A stretch of 64,000 nt of DNA, taken from NCBI RefSeq assembly GCF_934560975.1, contig NZ_CAKTFO010000007.1:61015-125014 (forward strand), written 5' to 3'. This stretch comes from an uncultured Sphingomonas sp. (GTDB lineage: Bacteria; Pseudomonadota; Alphaproteobacteria; Sphingomonadales; Sphingomonadaceae). Shown piece by piece: positions 43,140 to 51,078 of this stretch. Made by a program: the position numbers and the translations under genes. The notes beneath the pieces were generated by a model. It was given only the letters and a program-made list of their open reading frames with translations. It ran no database searches and was not told the origin of the DNA. Position 1 is the stretch's first letter, and each line of letters opens with the position of its first letter.

Positions 43140-43937
43140 ATGATGCGCCTGCTTGCCTCCGCCGCCCTGCTCTCCTTTACGGCCTTGGCCACCCCGGCCG
43201 TGGCGCAGAAAGGTGCCATCAGTGCCGCCGTGGCGAACCCGGACCGGCCGGAGGCGGAGCGCGCACGCGACCGCTATCGCCATCCGGTGGAGACGCTGAC
43301 CTTCTTCGGCGTGACGCCCACCCAGACGGTGGTGGAATATTCGCCGGGCGGGGGCTGGTATACGCGTATCCTGATGCCGCTGCTGGCGGACAAGGGCAGC
43401 TACGTCGCCGCGACCAGTCCGCGCGGGCCGGACGGGGCCAAGGCACTGGTCGCCAAGGGCCCGGGCGCGGCGCGCGCCAAGGTCATCGCCTTCGATCCCG
43501 CCGGCACGGCCGAGCTTGCCCCCGCCGCCGGCGCGGATCGGGTGCTGACGTTCCGCAACGTCCACAATCTGCTGATGGCGAAGGACGGGGGGCCGGACGG
43601 AGCAGCGCCCGCTTTCTTCGCGGCGGCGTTCAAGGCGTTGAAGCCGGGCGGCGTGCTGGGCGTGGTGGACCACCGCCTGCCCGAAAACGCCTCGGCCGAG
43701 CGGGAGAAGACCAGCGGCTATGTGAAGCGTTCCACCGTGGTGCGCCTCGCCACCGCCGCCGGCTTCACACTGGCCGGCGAGAGCCAGGTCAACGCCAACC
43801 CGAAGGATAGCGCCGACTGGCCCAAGGGCGTGTGGACCCTGCCGCCGACGCTGCAACTGGGCGAGCAGGACCGCGCGAAGTACGTCGCCATCGGCGAAAG
43901 CGATCGCATGACCCTGCGCTTCGTCAAGCCGCGCTGA
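43140..43937 (+). CDS. Exported class I methyltransferase-fold protein
   Basis: A 265-residue protein with a Sec signal peptide (MMRLLASAALLSFTALATPAVAQ, cleavage after VAQ). The mature part is a Rossmann methyltransferase fold: RYRHPVETLTFFGVTPTQTVVEYSPGGGWYTRIL contains the SAM motif I pattern (E-Y-x-PGGG), and VLTFRNVHNLL and KPGGVLGVVDHR follow. Since SAM is not normally found in the periplasm, either the activity is different or the signal peptide is retained as an anchor. Proteins of this shape are widespread in sphingomonads and xanthomonads; substrate unknown. GGGAGA precedes the first of two ATGs. Confidence 0.85.
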   Translation: MMRLLASAALLSFTALATPAVAQKGAISAAVANPDRPEAERARDRYRHPVETLTFFGVTPTQTVVEYSPGGGWYTRILMPLLADKGSYVAATSPRGPDGAKALVAKGPGAARAKVIAFDPAGTAELAPAAGADRVLTFRNVHNLLMAKDGGPDGAAPAFFAAAFKALKPGGVLGVVDHRLPENASAEREKTSGYVKRSTVVRLATAAGFTLAGESQVNANPKDSADWPKGVWTLPPTLQLGEQDRAKYVAIGESDRMTLRFVKPR

Positions 43938-43965
43938 GGGGCAATTCGATCTGGCGGGAACAGTG

Positions 43966-44036
43966 CTCCGGCGAAGGCCGGAGCCCAGCTGGCTAGGGAC
44001 TCGGCTCATGGTTCCGGGCTCCCGCGTTCGCAGGAG
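43966..44036. repeat. Paired palindromic (REP-like) repeat between methyltransferase and nadB
   Basis: Left core CTCCGGC-GAAG-GCCGGAG (43966-43983) and right core CTCCCGC-GTTC-GCAGGAG (44019-44036) are separated by 35 bases. Like the pair at 19803-19873 (also 35 bases apart) the left core has the GAAG loop. It lies in the gap between two convergent genes. Confidence 0.75.
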
Positions 44037-44057
44037 CACGGAAGGTGCTTCAAGCCC

Positions 44058-45665
44058 TCAGGGAACGAGGATCGTATCCCGCGCGTCGGGGGACGTGTCG
44101 GGATAGTCCAACGTATAATGCAGTCCGCGACTCTCCCTGCGGGCCAGCGCCGAGCGGACGATCAGCCCCGCGACGTCCACCAGGTTGCGCAATTCGATCA
44201 GGTCGGGCGTGATGCGGTAATTGCCGTAATAATCCTCCACCTCCTGCGCGAGCAGGGTGACGCGGTGGAGCGCGCGTTCCAGCCGCTTGGTGGTGCGGAC
44301 GATGCCGACATAGTCCCACATGAAGCGCCGGATCTCGCGCCAATTGTGCTGGACGACGACATCCTCGTCCGAATCGGTGACGCGGCTTTCGTCCCAGGGG
44401 CGGATCGCACCGGGTTCGGGCAGTTCGTTCCAATGATCGTGGATGTGCTTGGCCGCCGCATCCCCGAACACGAAACATTCCAGCAGGCTGTTGCTGGCAA
44501 GCCGGTTGGCCCCGTGCAGCCCGGACTGGGTCACCTCCCCCGCCGCATAGAGGCCGGGCAGGTCGGTGCGCCCGTCGCGGTCGATCACGACCCCGCCGCA
44601 CGTATAATGCATCGCCGGCACGACCGGGATCGGTTCCCGGCGGATGTCGATGCCTAGGCCCAGCAGCTTGGTCAGGATCGTCGGGAAATGATGCTCGATG
44701 AAGCCGGCCGGCCGGTGGCTGATGTCGAGGTGGACGTAATCCAGGCCGAGGCGCTTGATCTCATGATCGATCGCGCGCGCGACGATGTCGCGCGGGGCCA
44801 GTTCCGCCCGGGGATCGAAGTCGGGCATGAAGCGGTGGCCGTTGGTGGGCAGCTTCAGCAGCCCGCCCTCGCCGCGCATCGCCTCCGTAATCAGGAAGTT
44901 CTTTACCTCCAGATTGTAGAGGCAGGTCGGATGGAACTGGTTGAATTCCATGTTCGCCACCCGCGCGCCGGCCCGCCACGCCATGGCGATGCCGTCGCCG
45001 GACGCGCCGCGCGGGGCGGTGGAGAATTGGTAGACACGCCCCGCCCCGCCGGTCGCCAGAATGGTGGCGCGGGCGGAGAAGACGGCGACATCGCCGGTGT
45101 CGCGATGCAAGGCATAGACGCCGCGCACCCGCCCGTCGCCCGAATAGCGGTCCAGATGCCGGCCGGTGATCAGATCGATCGCCACCATGTCGGTGATCAG
45201 GCTGATATTGGGATGGGCGTGCGCCGCCGTTTCCAACGCGATCTGCACCGCGCGGCCGGTAGCGTCGTCGACATGGACGATGCGGCGATGGCTGTGCCCG
45301 CCTTCGCGGGTCAGGTGCCAGCGGTCATGGCCCTCGCCCTCCGTCGGGTTGAAGGGAACACCGAGTTCGGCCAGCCGCTCGATCGCGGCGGGGGCATGTT
45401 CCACCACCATCTCGACCGTGCGGCGATCGTTCAGGCCCGCGCCCGCGACCATCGTATCCTCGACATGGCTGGCGAAGGTATCCCCCTCCTCCAGCACCGC
45501 CGCGATCCCGCCCTGCGCCCAGGCGGTGGAGCCCTCGGACAGTCCGCCCTTGGCGAGCACGGCCACCTTGAACCGGTCCGCCAGGTTGAGCGCGGCCGTG
45601 AGCCCCGCCGCACCCGAACCGATGATCAGGACGTCATGATGCCGATCAGCCACGCGGCCGTTCAC
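44058..45665 (-). CDS. nadB: L-aspartate oxidase
   Basis: A 535-residue FAD flavoprotein that starts NAD synthesis by oxidising aspartate to iminoaspartate. FAD motif GSGAAGLTAALN, substrate-loop EGSTAWAQGGIAAV, the conserved RWHLTREGGHSHRRIVHVDDATGRA, and GEVTQSGLHGANRLASNSLLE are all intact. The GTG at 45663-45665 overlaps the stop of the small gene upstream. No nadA/nadC pair is adjacent, so this step is separated from the rest of the pathway. Confidence 0.97.
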   Translation of the reverse strand: MNGRVADRHHDVLIIGSGAAGLTAALNLADRFKVAVLAKGGLSEGSTAWAQGGIAAVLEEGDTFASHVEDTMVAGAGLNDRRTVEMVVEHAPAAIERLAELGVPFNPTEGEGHDRWHLTREGGHSHRRIVHVDDATGRAVQIALETAAHAHPNISLITDMVAIDLITGRHLDRYSGDGRVRGVYALHRDTGDVAVFSARATILATGGAGRVYQFSTAPRGASGDGIAMAWRAGARVANMEFNQFHPTCLYNLEVKNFLITEAMRGEGGLLKLPTNGHRFMPDFDPRAELAPRDIVARAIDHEIKRLGLDYVHLDISHRPAGFIEHHFPTILTKLLGLGIDIRREPIPVVPAMHYTCGGVVIDRDGRTDLPGLYAAGEVTQSGLHGANRLASNSLLECFVFGDAAAKHIHDHWNELPEPGAIRPWDESRVTDSDEDVVVQHNWREIRRFMWDYVGIVRTTKRLERALHRVTLLAQEVEDYYGNYRITPDLIELRNLVDVAGLIVRSALARRESRGLHYTLDYPDTSPDARDTILVP

Positions 45666-45949
45666 TCAGCCGGCTTGGCATCGAGCAGCCTGACCACCGC
45701 GGCATCATCCGCATGAAGCCGCCGCAGCCGGGCGCCGTCGCGGTCGATCCGGTCGCAGCGCCCGGTGCGCAGGCCGCGCGAGATCTGGCGGCCACGCGCC
45801 GCGTCATAGGGCTCCTCGCCCGCCCAATGATCGCAGAGCGAGCGCCGCTCGATGAAGCTACGGACGGGTGCCGGCGCCGCCCGTAGCGCGGCATCCAGCT
45901 GGGGATCGCCGAAGATGCCGATGCCGGACAGAAGAGCAAGCAGGATCAA
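45662..45949 (-). CDS. Small exported protein, unknown
   Basis: A 95-residue protein whose first residues are hydrophobic (ILLALLSGIGIFG), followed by a soluble Arg/Asp-rich part with two Cys (ERRSLCDHWAGEEPYDAARG; TGRCDRIDRDGARLRRLHA). The start is a TTG (45947-45949) with only a weak ribosome-binding site. It lies between the ABC ATPase and nadB with the stop overlapping the nadB GTG as GTGA, so coupling with nadB is likely. No family assigned. Confidence 0.6.
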   Translation of the reverse strand: MILLALLSGIGIFGDPQLDAALRAAPAPVRSFIERRSLCDHWAGEEPYDAARGRQISRGLRTGRCDRIDRDGARLRRLHADDAAVVRLLDAKPAE

Positions 45950-45953
45950 CCGA

Positions 45954-46880
45954 TCACGCCGCCGCCGGAGCCCGCGTCAGGTTGAGGAACACGTCCTCCA
46001 GGTCCGCCTCTTGCGTGGACACGTCGACGATGCCGAGCCCGGCGGATTGCAGCGCGGCCAGCACCTCGCCCGCATTCACCTTGTCCTTGGAATAGGTGAC
46101 GACCAGTTCGCGCGGGCCCTTGAGCGCGATCTTCTCGAAACAGCGCGCCTGGGGGAGGTCGGCAACGTCGCGGTCGACGGTGACCGACACCGCCTTCTCC
46201 TGCGCCATCGCCAGCAATTCGCGGGTCGGCTGATTGGCGACGACGCGACCATGGTTGATGATCGCGATCCGGTCGCAAAGCTGCTCCGCTTCCTCCAGAT
46301 AGTGGGTGGTCAGCACCACCGTGGTGCCGCCGGCATTCAGTTCGCGCACATATTCCCACAATTGCTGGCGCAGCTCCACGTCCACGCCCGCTGTCGGTTC
46401 GTCCAGCACCAGCACGGGCGGATTGTGGACCAGCGCCTTGGCAACCAGCAGCCGTCGCTTCATGCCGCCCGACAGCGAGCGGGCATAAGCGTGGGCCTTG
46501 TCCTCCAGATAGACGGCGCGCAGCAGCTCCATCGAACGGCGCTGCGCCTTGGGCACGCCGTACAGGCCGGCATAGAGTTCCAGCACCTCGTACGGGGAGA
46601 AGAAGGGATCGAACACGATCTCCTGCGGGACGATGCCGATCGATCGCTTGGCGTTGCGGGGATGTTCGTCGATGTCGAACCCCCAGATTGACGCCTTGCC
46701 GCTCGTCTTGGTGACCAGGCCCGCCAGGATGTTGATGGTGGTAGACTTGCCGGCGCCGTTGGGGCCGAGCAGCCCGAATATCTGCCCGCGCGGAATATCA
46801 AGCGTGACGTCGGTCAGCGCCTGCTTTCCACCCTTGTAGACCTTGCACAATGTATCGAGGCTGATCGCGGCGTCGCTCAT
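45954..46880 (-). CDS. ABC-2-type transporter ATP-binding protein
   Basis: A 308-residue ATPase with Walker A (GPNGAGKST), Q-loop (IVPQE), signature (LSGGMKRR), Walker B (VLVLDEP) and H-loop (TTHYLEEAEQ). After the nucleotide domain comes a C-terminal tail of about 80 residues (VSVTVDRDVADLPQARCF...). It is the drug/polysaccharide-export type usually paired with a separate six-span permease, but no permease gene is adjacent, which is unusual. The start ATG (46878-46880) is used; the longer open frame upstream has no support. Confidence 0.93.
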   Translation of the reverse strand: MSDAAISLDTLCKVYKGGKQALTDVTLDIPRGQIFGLLGPNGAGKSTTINILAGLVTKTSGKASIWGFDIDEHPRNAKRSIGIVPQEIVFDPFFSPYEVLELYAGLYGVPKAQRRSMELLRAVYLEDKAHAYARSLSGGMKRRLLVAKALVHNPPVLVLDEPTAGVDVELRQQLWEYVRELNAGGTTVVLTTHYLEEAEQLCDRIAIINHGRVVANQPTRELLAMAQEKAVSVTVDRDVADLPQARCFEKIALKGPRELVVTYSKDKVNAGEVLAALQSAGLGIVDVSTQEADLEDVFLNLTRAPAAA

Positions 46881-47019
46881 GCAGACGCGCATAGACCCGG
46901 GCGGCCGCCAAATCCATCCGCCTACTGCGTGCATCTCCCCCGTTGCATCGCGGCGGGTGCATCCACACCTTGGCAAGGACGGGCACGGCGAGCCGTGCGG
47001 CGGAGTGGTCGAGGGCGAG

Positions 47020-47502
47020 ATGATGGTGAACCGGCGTGGCATTCTGGGTGCAAGCGGGCTTGCGCTGGCGATCGGGCTGTGGCCGTTCCGGCAGGGTGAG
47101 GCGGCGAGTTTTCCGGTGACGCTGAGCGATGCGGAGTGGCGCAAGCGGCTGTCCCCGCCGGCCTATCGCGTGCTGCGGCAAGAAGGCACGGAGGCACCCT
47201 TTTCCAGCCCGCTGCTGCGCGAGCATCGCGCCGGCCTGTTCACCTGCGGCGGTTGCCGGCGGCCGCTGTTCGCGTCGCGGACGAAGTTCGAGAGCGGCAC
47301 CGGCTGGCCGAGTTTCTGGGCGCCGCTGAAGGACGCGGTGGGAACGCGGCGGGACATGACCTTCGGCATGAGCCGGACGGAGGTGCATTGTGCACGCTGC
47401 GGCGGGCATCTCGGCCATGTGTTCGATGACGGGCCCAAGCCCACCGGATTGCGCTATTGCATGAACGGCGCGGCGATGGGGTTCGCGCCGGCGCGCGCCT
47501 GA
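47020..47502 (+). CDS. msrB: Exported peptide methionine-R-sulfoxide reductase
   Basis: A 160-residue MsrB. The catalytic domain has the zinc-binding CxxC pairs (TCGGCRRPLF and HCARCGGHLG) and the catalytic Cys in RYCMNGAAM. The N-terminus holds a twin-Arg-like signal (MMVNRRGILGASGLALAIGLWPF), suggesting Tat export to repair oxidised methionines in the periplasm. Typical MsrB is about 130-140 residues without such a signal. Two consecutive ATGs, 47020 and 47023, follow GAGGGCGAG. Confidence 0.92.
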   Translation: MMVNRRGILGASGLALAIGLWPFRQGEAASFPVTLSDAEWRKRLSPPAYRVLRQEGTEAPFSSPLLREHRAGLFTCGGCRRPLFASRTKFESGTGWPSFWAPLKDAVGTRRDMTFGMSRTEVHCARCGGHLGHVFDDGPKPTGLRYCMNGAAMGFAPARA

Positions 47503-47694
47503 TCCGAGCCGCGCGGCGGGCGCGCTTTCCACCGGGCGTCGCGCCCATCGGACGTAGCCCGATCTAGCCTCTAAATTCCTCGGCCGTTTCGTGGATAGAA
47601 CGATGCGGTCGCGCGTTATGCGATCGAGGGGTGATATGCCCCAGCCGGGTCTGGGGCGTTGCCCCTGGCCCTGCCTTCATGTTCAGGAGATTGC

Positions 47695-48771
47695 ATGGGC
47701 ACTGCCATCACGCCGGTTATCTTGTCCGGGGGATCGGGGACGCGGCTGTGGCCGCTGTCGCGGACGGGCCGGCCCAAACAGTTGCTCAACCTGACGGCAT
47801 CCGACACCATGCTGCAACTGACGGCGCAGCGCGCTCCGCGCGGCGAGCGGTTCGGCGCGCCGCTGATCGTCGCCAACGCCGCCCATGCCGACGTGATCGA
47901 ATCGCAGCTGGCCGGATCGGGTGTCGAGGATGCCCGCATCATCCTGGAGCCGGCGGGCCGCAACACCGCGCCTGCCATCGCCGCCGCCGCGCTGAGCGCG
48001 GAACGCGACGAAGTGCTGCTGGTGATGCCGAGCGACCATGTCATCAAGGACGTGTCCGCATTCCAGACCGCCATCGCGGCAGCCCTGCCGCTGGTGGAGA
48101 GCGGCTGGCTGGTCACGTTCGGCATCACGCCCGACGCGCCGGAAACCGGCTATGGCTATATCAAACGCGGGGCGGAACTCGCGCCCGGCGTGGCCCAGGT
48201 CGACCAGTTCGTGGAAAAGCCCGACCGCGCCACCGCCCAGGCCTATCTGGCGGAGGGTAATTACAGCTGGAACGGCGGCATCTTCCTGTTTTCGGCGGGC
48301 GCCTTCCTTGATGCCCTGCAAACCCATGCGCCGGACATCCTGGCGGCGGTGACCAAGGCCATGGCGGCGGCGGAACATCAGGGGCGCCGCATCTATCCGG
48401 ATGCGCATGACTTCGCCGCCTCGCCCTCGCAGGCAGTCGACTATGCGGTGATGGAAAAGGCCGAGCGGGTGGCGGTGGTGCCGGTCGAAATGGGCTGGTC
48501 CGACGTCGGCAGCTGGGACGCGCTGCACGCCATTTCCGAACAGGATGGCGACGGCAACGCCCATTGCGGCGAGGTGCTGGCGATCGACACCAATGGCTGC
48601 CTGATCCGCAGCGAAGGGCCGCTCGTCGCCGCGGTGGGCGTCAAGGACCTGATCGTGATCGCCACCGGCGATGCCGTGCTGATCCTGCCGCGCGGTTCGA
48701 GCCAGGAGGTGAAGCGCGCGGTAGAATCGCTGCAGAAGCAGGGACACATCACGCTCGATCGTCCGTTCTGA
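47695..48771 (+). CDS. Mannose-1-phosphate guanylyltransferase
   Basis: A 358-residue nucleotidyltransferase that makes GDP-mannose for polysaccharides. Core signature VILSGGSGTRLWPLSR, PEAG-like EPAGRNTAPA, the LLVMPSDHVI and VDYAVMEK motifs, and the C-terminal cupin-free end match the ManC family, here without the fused phosphomannose isomerase domain. The ATG at 47695 follows CAGGAGATTGC; an upstream start is less likely. A 190-bp spacer before it has no other gene. Confidence 0.92.
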   Translation: MGTAITPVILSGGSGTRLWPLSRTGRPKQLLNLTASDTMLQLTAQRAPRGERFGAPLIVANAAHADVIESQLAGSGVEDARIILEPAGRNTAPAIAAAALSAERDEVLLVMPSDHVIKDVSAFQTAIAAALPLVESGWLVTFGITPDAPETGYGYIKRGAELAPGVAQVDQFVEKPDRATAQAYLAEGNYSWNGGIFLFSAGAFLDALQTHAPDILAAVTKAMAAAEHQGRRIYPDAHDFAASPSQAVDYAVMEKAERVAVVPVEMGWSDVGSWDALHAISEQDGDGNAHCGEVLAIDTNGCLIRSEGPLVAAVGVKDLIVIATGDAVLILPRGSSQEVKRAVESLQKQGHITLDRPF

Positions 48772-48856
48772 CCGGCCGGTCCGGAGCGGAGCGGATTGCG
48801 GATGTGCCGCGGCCGGGATCATGATGGGGATGGCTGCGCAATTGTGAAGGCAGTTC

Positions 48857-49243
48857 ATGACGGTCAGAGAGCGAAGCAGGGTGCAGGACGCTAAGCTGCA
48901 GCAGGACATGATCGTGCTGATCGTGGAAGACCAGCCCTTTGTCGGGTTGGTCGCCGCCGAAATGGTGGAAATGATCGGCGGCACCGTGACGGAAGTGGCC
49001 GCCACCGTGGAGGAAGCATTGCAGGCGGTGGAGCGCGGCGGCTTCACCGTCGCCATGCTGGACATCGACCTGGAAGGGCAATCGAGCGAGCCGGTCGCGC
49101 GGGCGCTGCATGCGGCCGGCTACCCGTTCCTGATCACCAGTGGTTTTGAAACCTGCTTTCCGGGGTTCGAGGACACGCCCCGCCTGATGAAGCCCTATGT
49201 GATGTCGCAGCTGGAAACCAAGCTGGCCGGGCTGCTCGGCTAG
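48857..49243 (+). CDS. Orphan single-domain response regulator (FAT GUY-like)
   Basis: A 128-residue receiver with acidic residues (VEDQ), phospho-acceptor Asp (MLDIDLEG) and C-terminal KPY. The switch region reads PFLITSGF, and Lys is in MKPYVM; this resembles the FAT GUY group of alphaproteobacterial regulators (PFxFATGY ... KPY), which are tied to the PhyR general stress response in sphingomonads. No kinase is adjacent. The ATG at 48857 is used. The stop lies one base from the convergent bdhA stop. Confidence 0.82.
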   Translation: MTVRERSRVQDAKLQQDMIVLIVEDQPFVGLVAAEMVEMIGGTVTEVAATVEEALQAVERGGFTVAMLDIDLEGQSSEPVARALHAAGYPFLITSGFETCFPGFEDTPRLMKPYVMSQLETKLAGLLG

Positions 49244-49244
49244 G

Positions 49245-50030
49245 CTACATCGCCGTCCAGCCACCATCCATCGACAGGTTGGCGCCGGTGATGGAGGCGC
49301 CGTCGTCGCGGCAAAGGTGAAGCAGCAGGGCCGCGACCTGCTCCACCGTGACGAACCGCTTGGTCGGCTGGCTTGCCAGAAGCACGTCGTTGATCACCTG
49401 CTCCCGCGTCAGCCCGCGCGCCGCCATCGTGTCCGGGATCTGCGCTTCCACCAGCGGAGTCCAGACATAGCCGGGGCTGATGCAGTTCACCGTCACGCCG
49501 AACGGCGCCGTCTCCAGCGCCACCGTCTTGGTCAGGCCGGCAATGCCGTGCTTGGCGGCGACATAGGCCGACTTGAACGGCGACGCGACCAGGCTGTGCG
49601 CCGATGCCGTGTTGACGATCCGCCCCCACCCCTTCGCCTTCATCCCCGGCAAAGCGGCGTGGATGGTGTGAAAGGCGGACGAAAGGTTGATGGCGATGAT
49701 CTGGTCCCACTTGGCGGGCGGGAAATCCTCCACCGGCGATACGTGCTGGATGCCGGCATTGTTGACCAGGATGTCCACCGGCCCCAGTTCGCGGGCGCAG
49801 GCGTCGACCATCGCGGCAATCTCGTCCGGGCGGCTCACGTCCGCCGCCGAGTAGAGCGCGCCCGCTCCGCTGACCTCCGCCAGCGCCGCGCGCTCCGTCT
49901 CGATCGCGGCGGCATTGCCGAAGCCGTTGATCATGACGGCCGCGCCCTCCGCCGCGAGCGCACGGGCGCAGGCGAGCCCGATGCCGGACGTAGACCCCGT
50001 CACCAAAGCGGTCTTGCCCTTCAGGAACAT
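49245..50030 (-). CDS. bdhA: 3-hydroxybutyrate dehydrogenase
   Basis: A 261-residue short-chain dehydrogenase interconverting 3-hydroxybutyrate and acetoacetate during PHB turnover. NAD motif TGSTSGIG, the NNAG element, and the catalytic Ser-Tyr-Lys (NTASAHSLVASPFKSAYVAAK) are intact; the ending LSMDGGWTAM is characteristic of the family. Together with phaC and the phasin this indicates a working PHB cycle. No genes of the pathway flank it. Confidence 0.93.
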   Translation of the reverse strand: MFLKGKTALVTGSTSGIGLACARALAAEGAAVMINGFGNAAAIETERAALAEVSGAGALYSAADVSRPDEIAAMVDACARELGPVDILVNNAGIQHVSPVEDFPPAKWDQIIAINLSSAFHTIHAALPGMKAKGWGRIVNTASAHSLVASPFKSAYVAAKHGIAGLTKTVALETAPFGVTVNCISPGYVWTPLVEAQIPDTMAARGLTREQVINDVLLASQPTKRFVTVEQVAALLLHLCRDDGASITGANLSMDGGWTAM

Positions 50031-50139
50031 GGCGGTCCTCCTCGCTGATTGCCGCGTCTTCCATGCGGCGGCGACGATCAGCCTGCAACCGTTTCGCGGC
50101 TGCGGGCATTGTTGGCGTAATAGCAGGGAGACTGTGGCG

Positions 50140-51051
50140 ATGCGCCTCGACGATTACCGGGAAAGCGACAATGTCGGGGATCAGCGGGGGCAAAGCTTCG
50201 GTGGAGGCGGAGGCGGCGGTTTCGGCGGGGGCGGGCTCGGCCTGATCTTCTCGCTGGTGGCCAGCCGATTCGGCATCGTCGGCATCCTGGTGCTGGGCGT
50301 CGGCATGTTCCTGCTCGGCATCAATCCGTTCGGCGGCGGGGGCAGCGGCGTGGTGAGCCCGCAGCAGCAGACCCAGATCAACCGCGAAGGCGCGCACACC
50401 GCCTGCAACGTCGACGCATCCTCCACCTTCTCGTGCCGCGTGCTCGCATCGACCGAGGATACGTGGGCGCGCCTGTTCCAGAGCAGCGGCCAGCGCTACA
50501 CGCCCGCCGGGCTGATCTTCTACGGCGGCCAGGGCATGTCCGGCTGCGGCGCGGCGCAATCCGCGATGGGCCCGTTCTACTGCCCCACGGACCAGCGCAT
50601 CTATCTCGACACCAGCTTCTTTCGCGAGTTGCAGGACCGGTTCAAGGCTGCGGGCGACTTCGCCCAGGCCTATGTGATCGCGCACGAGGTCGGCCACCAC
50701 ATTCAATATCTGACCGGCGTGGCGGACAAGGTCCGCGCCGGGCAGCAGCGCGCGGACGAAGCCGGTGCGAACGCCCTGCAGGTGCGGATGGAATTGCAGG
50801 CCGATTGCTATGCCGGCGTGTGGGCGGCCAACAATCGTGACCGGTTGGAGCCCGGCGACATCGAGGAAGGGCTGCGCGCAGCCAACGCCATCGGCGACGA
50901 CACGCTGCAACGCTCGGCCGGGCGCGCACCTGTCCCCGACAGCTTCACCCACGGCACTTCGGCCGAACGAATGGCGTGGCTGAAGCGCGGGATCGACAGC
51001 GGCGACCCCGCGCAATGCGACACGTTCAGCGGATCGATCGACCGGTCCTGA
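50140..51051 (+). CDS. YpfJ-type neutral zinc metallopeptidase
   Basis: A 303-residue protein: short soluble N-terminus, a Gly-rich stretch (about 17-30), one transmembrane helix (LGLIFSLVASRFGIVGILVLGVGMFLLGI), and a metallopeptidase domain with HExxH (IAHEVGHHIQ) plus a downstream Glu (RMELQADCYAGVWA) and conserved Cys pairs. The topology suggests a membrane-anchored periplasmic peptidase; substrate unknown. The ATG at 50140 sits nine bases after GGGAG; an in-frame GTG at 50134 is possible. Confidence 0.9.
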   Translation: MRLDDYRESDNVGDQRGQSFGGGGGGGFGGGGLGLIFSLVASRFGIVGILVLGVGMFLLGINPFGGGGSGVVSPQQQTQINREGAHTACNVDASSTFSCRVLASTEDTWARLFQSSGQRYTPAGLIFYGGQGMSGCGAAQSAMGPFYCPTDQRIYLDTSFFRELQDRFKAAGDFAQAYVIAHEVGHHIQYLTGVADKVRAGQQRADEAGANALQVRMELQADCYAGVWAANNRDRLEPGDIEEGLRAANAIGDDTLQRSAGRAPVPDSFTHGTSAERMAWLKRGIDSGDPAQCDTFSGSIDRS

Positions 51052-51078
51052 TCCACGCCGGGCGGCGCGGCGGCGGTA

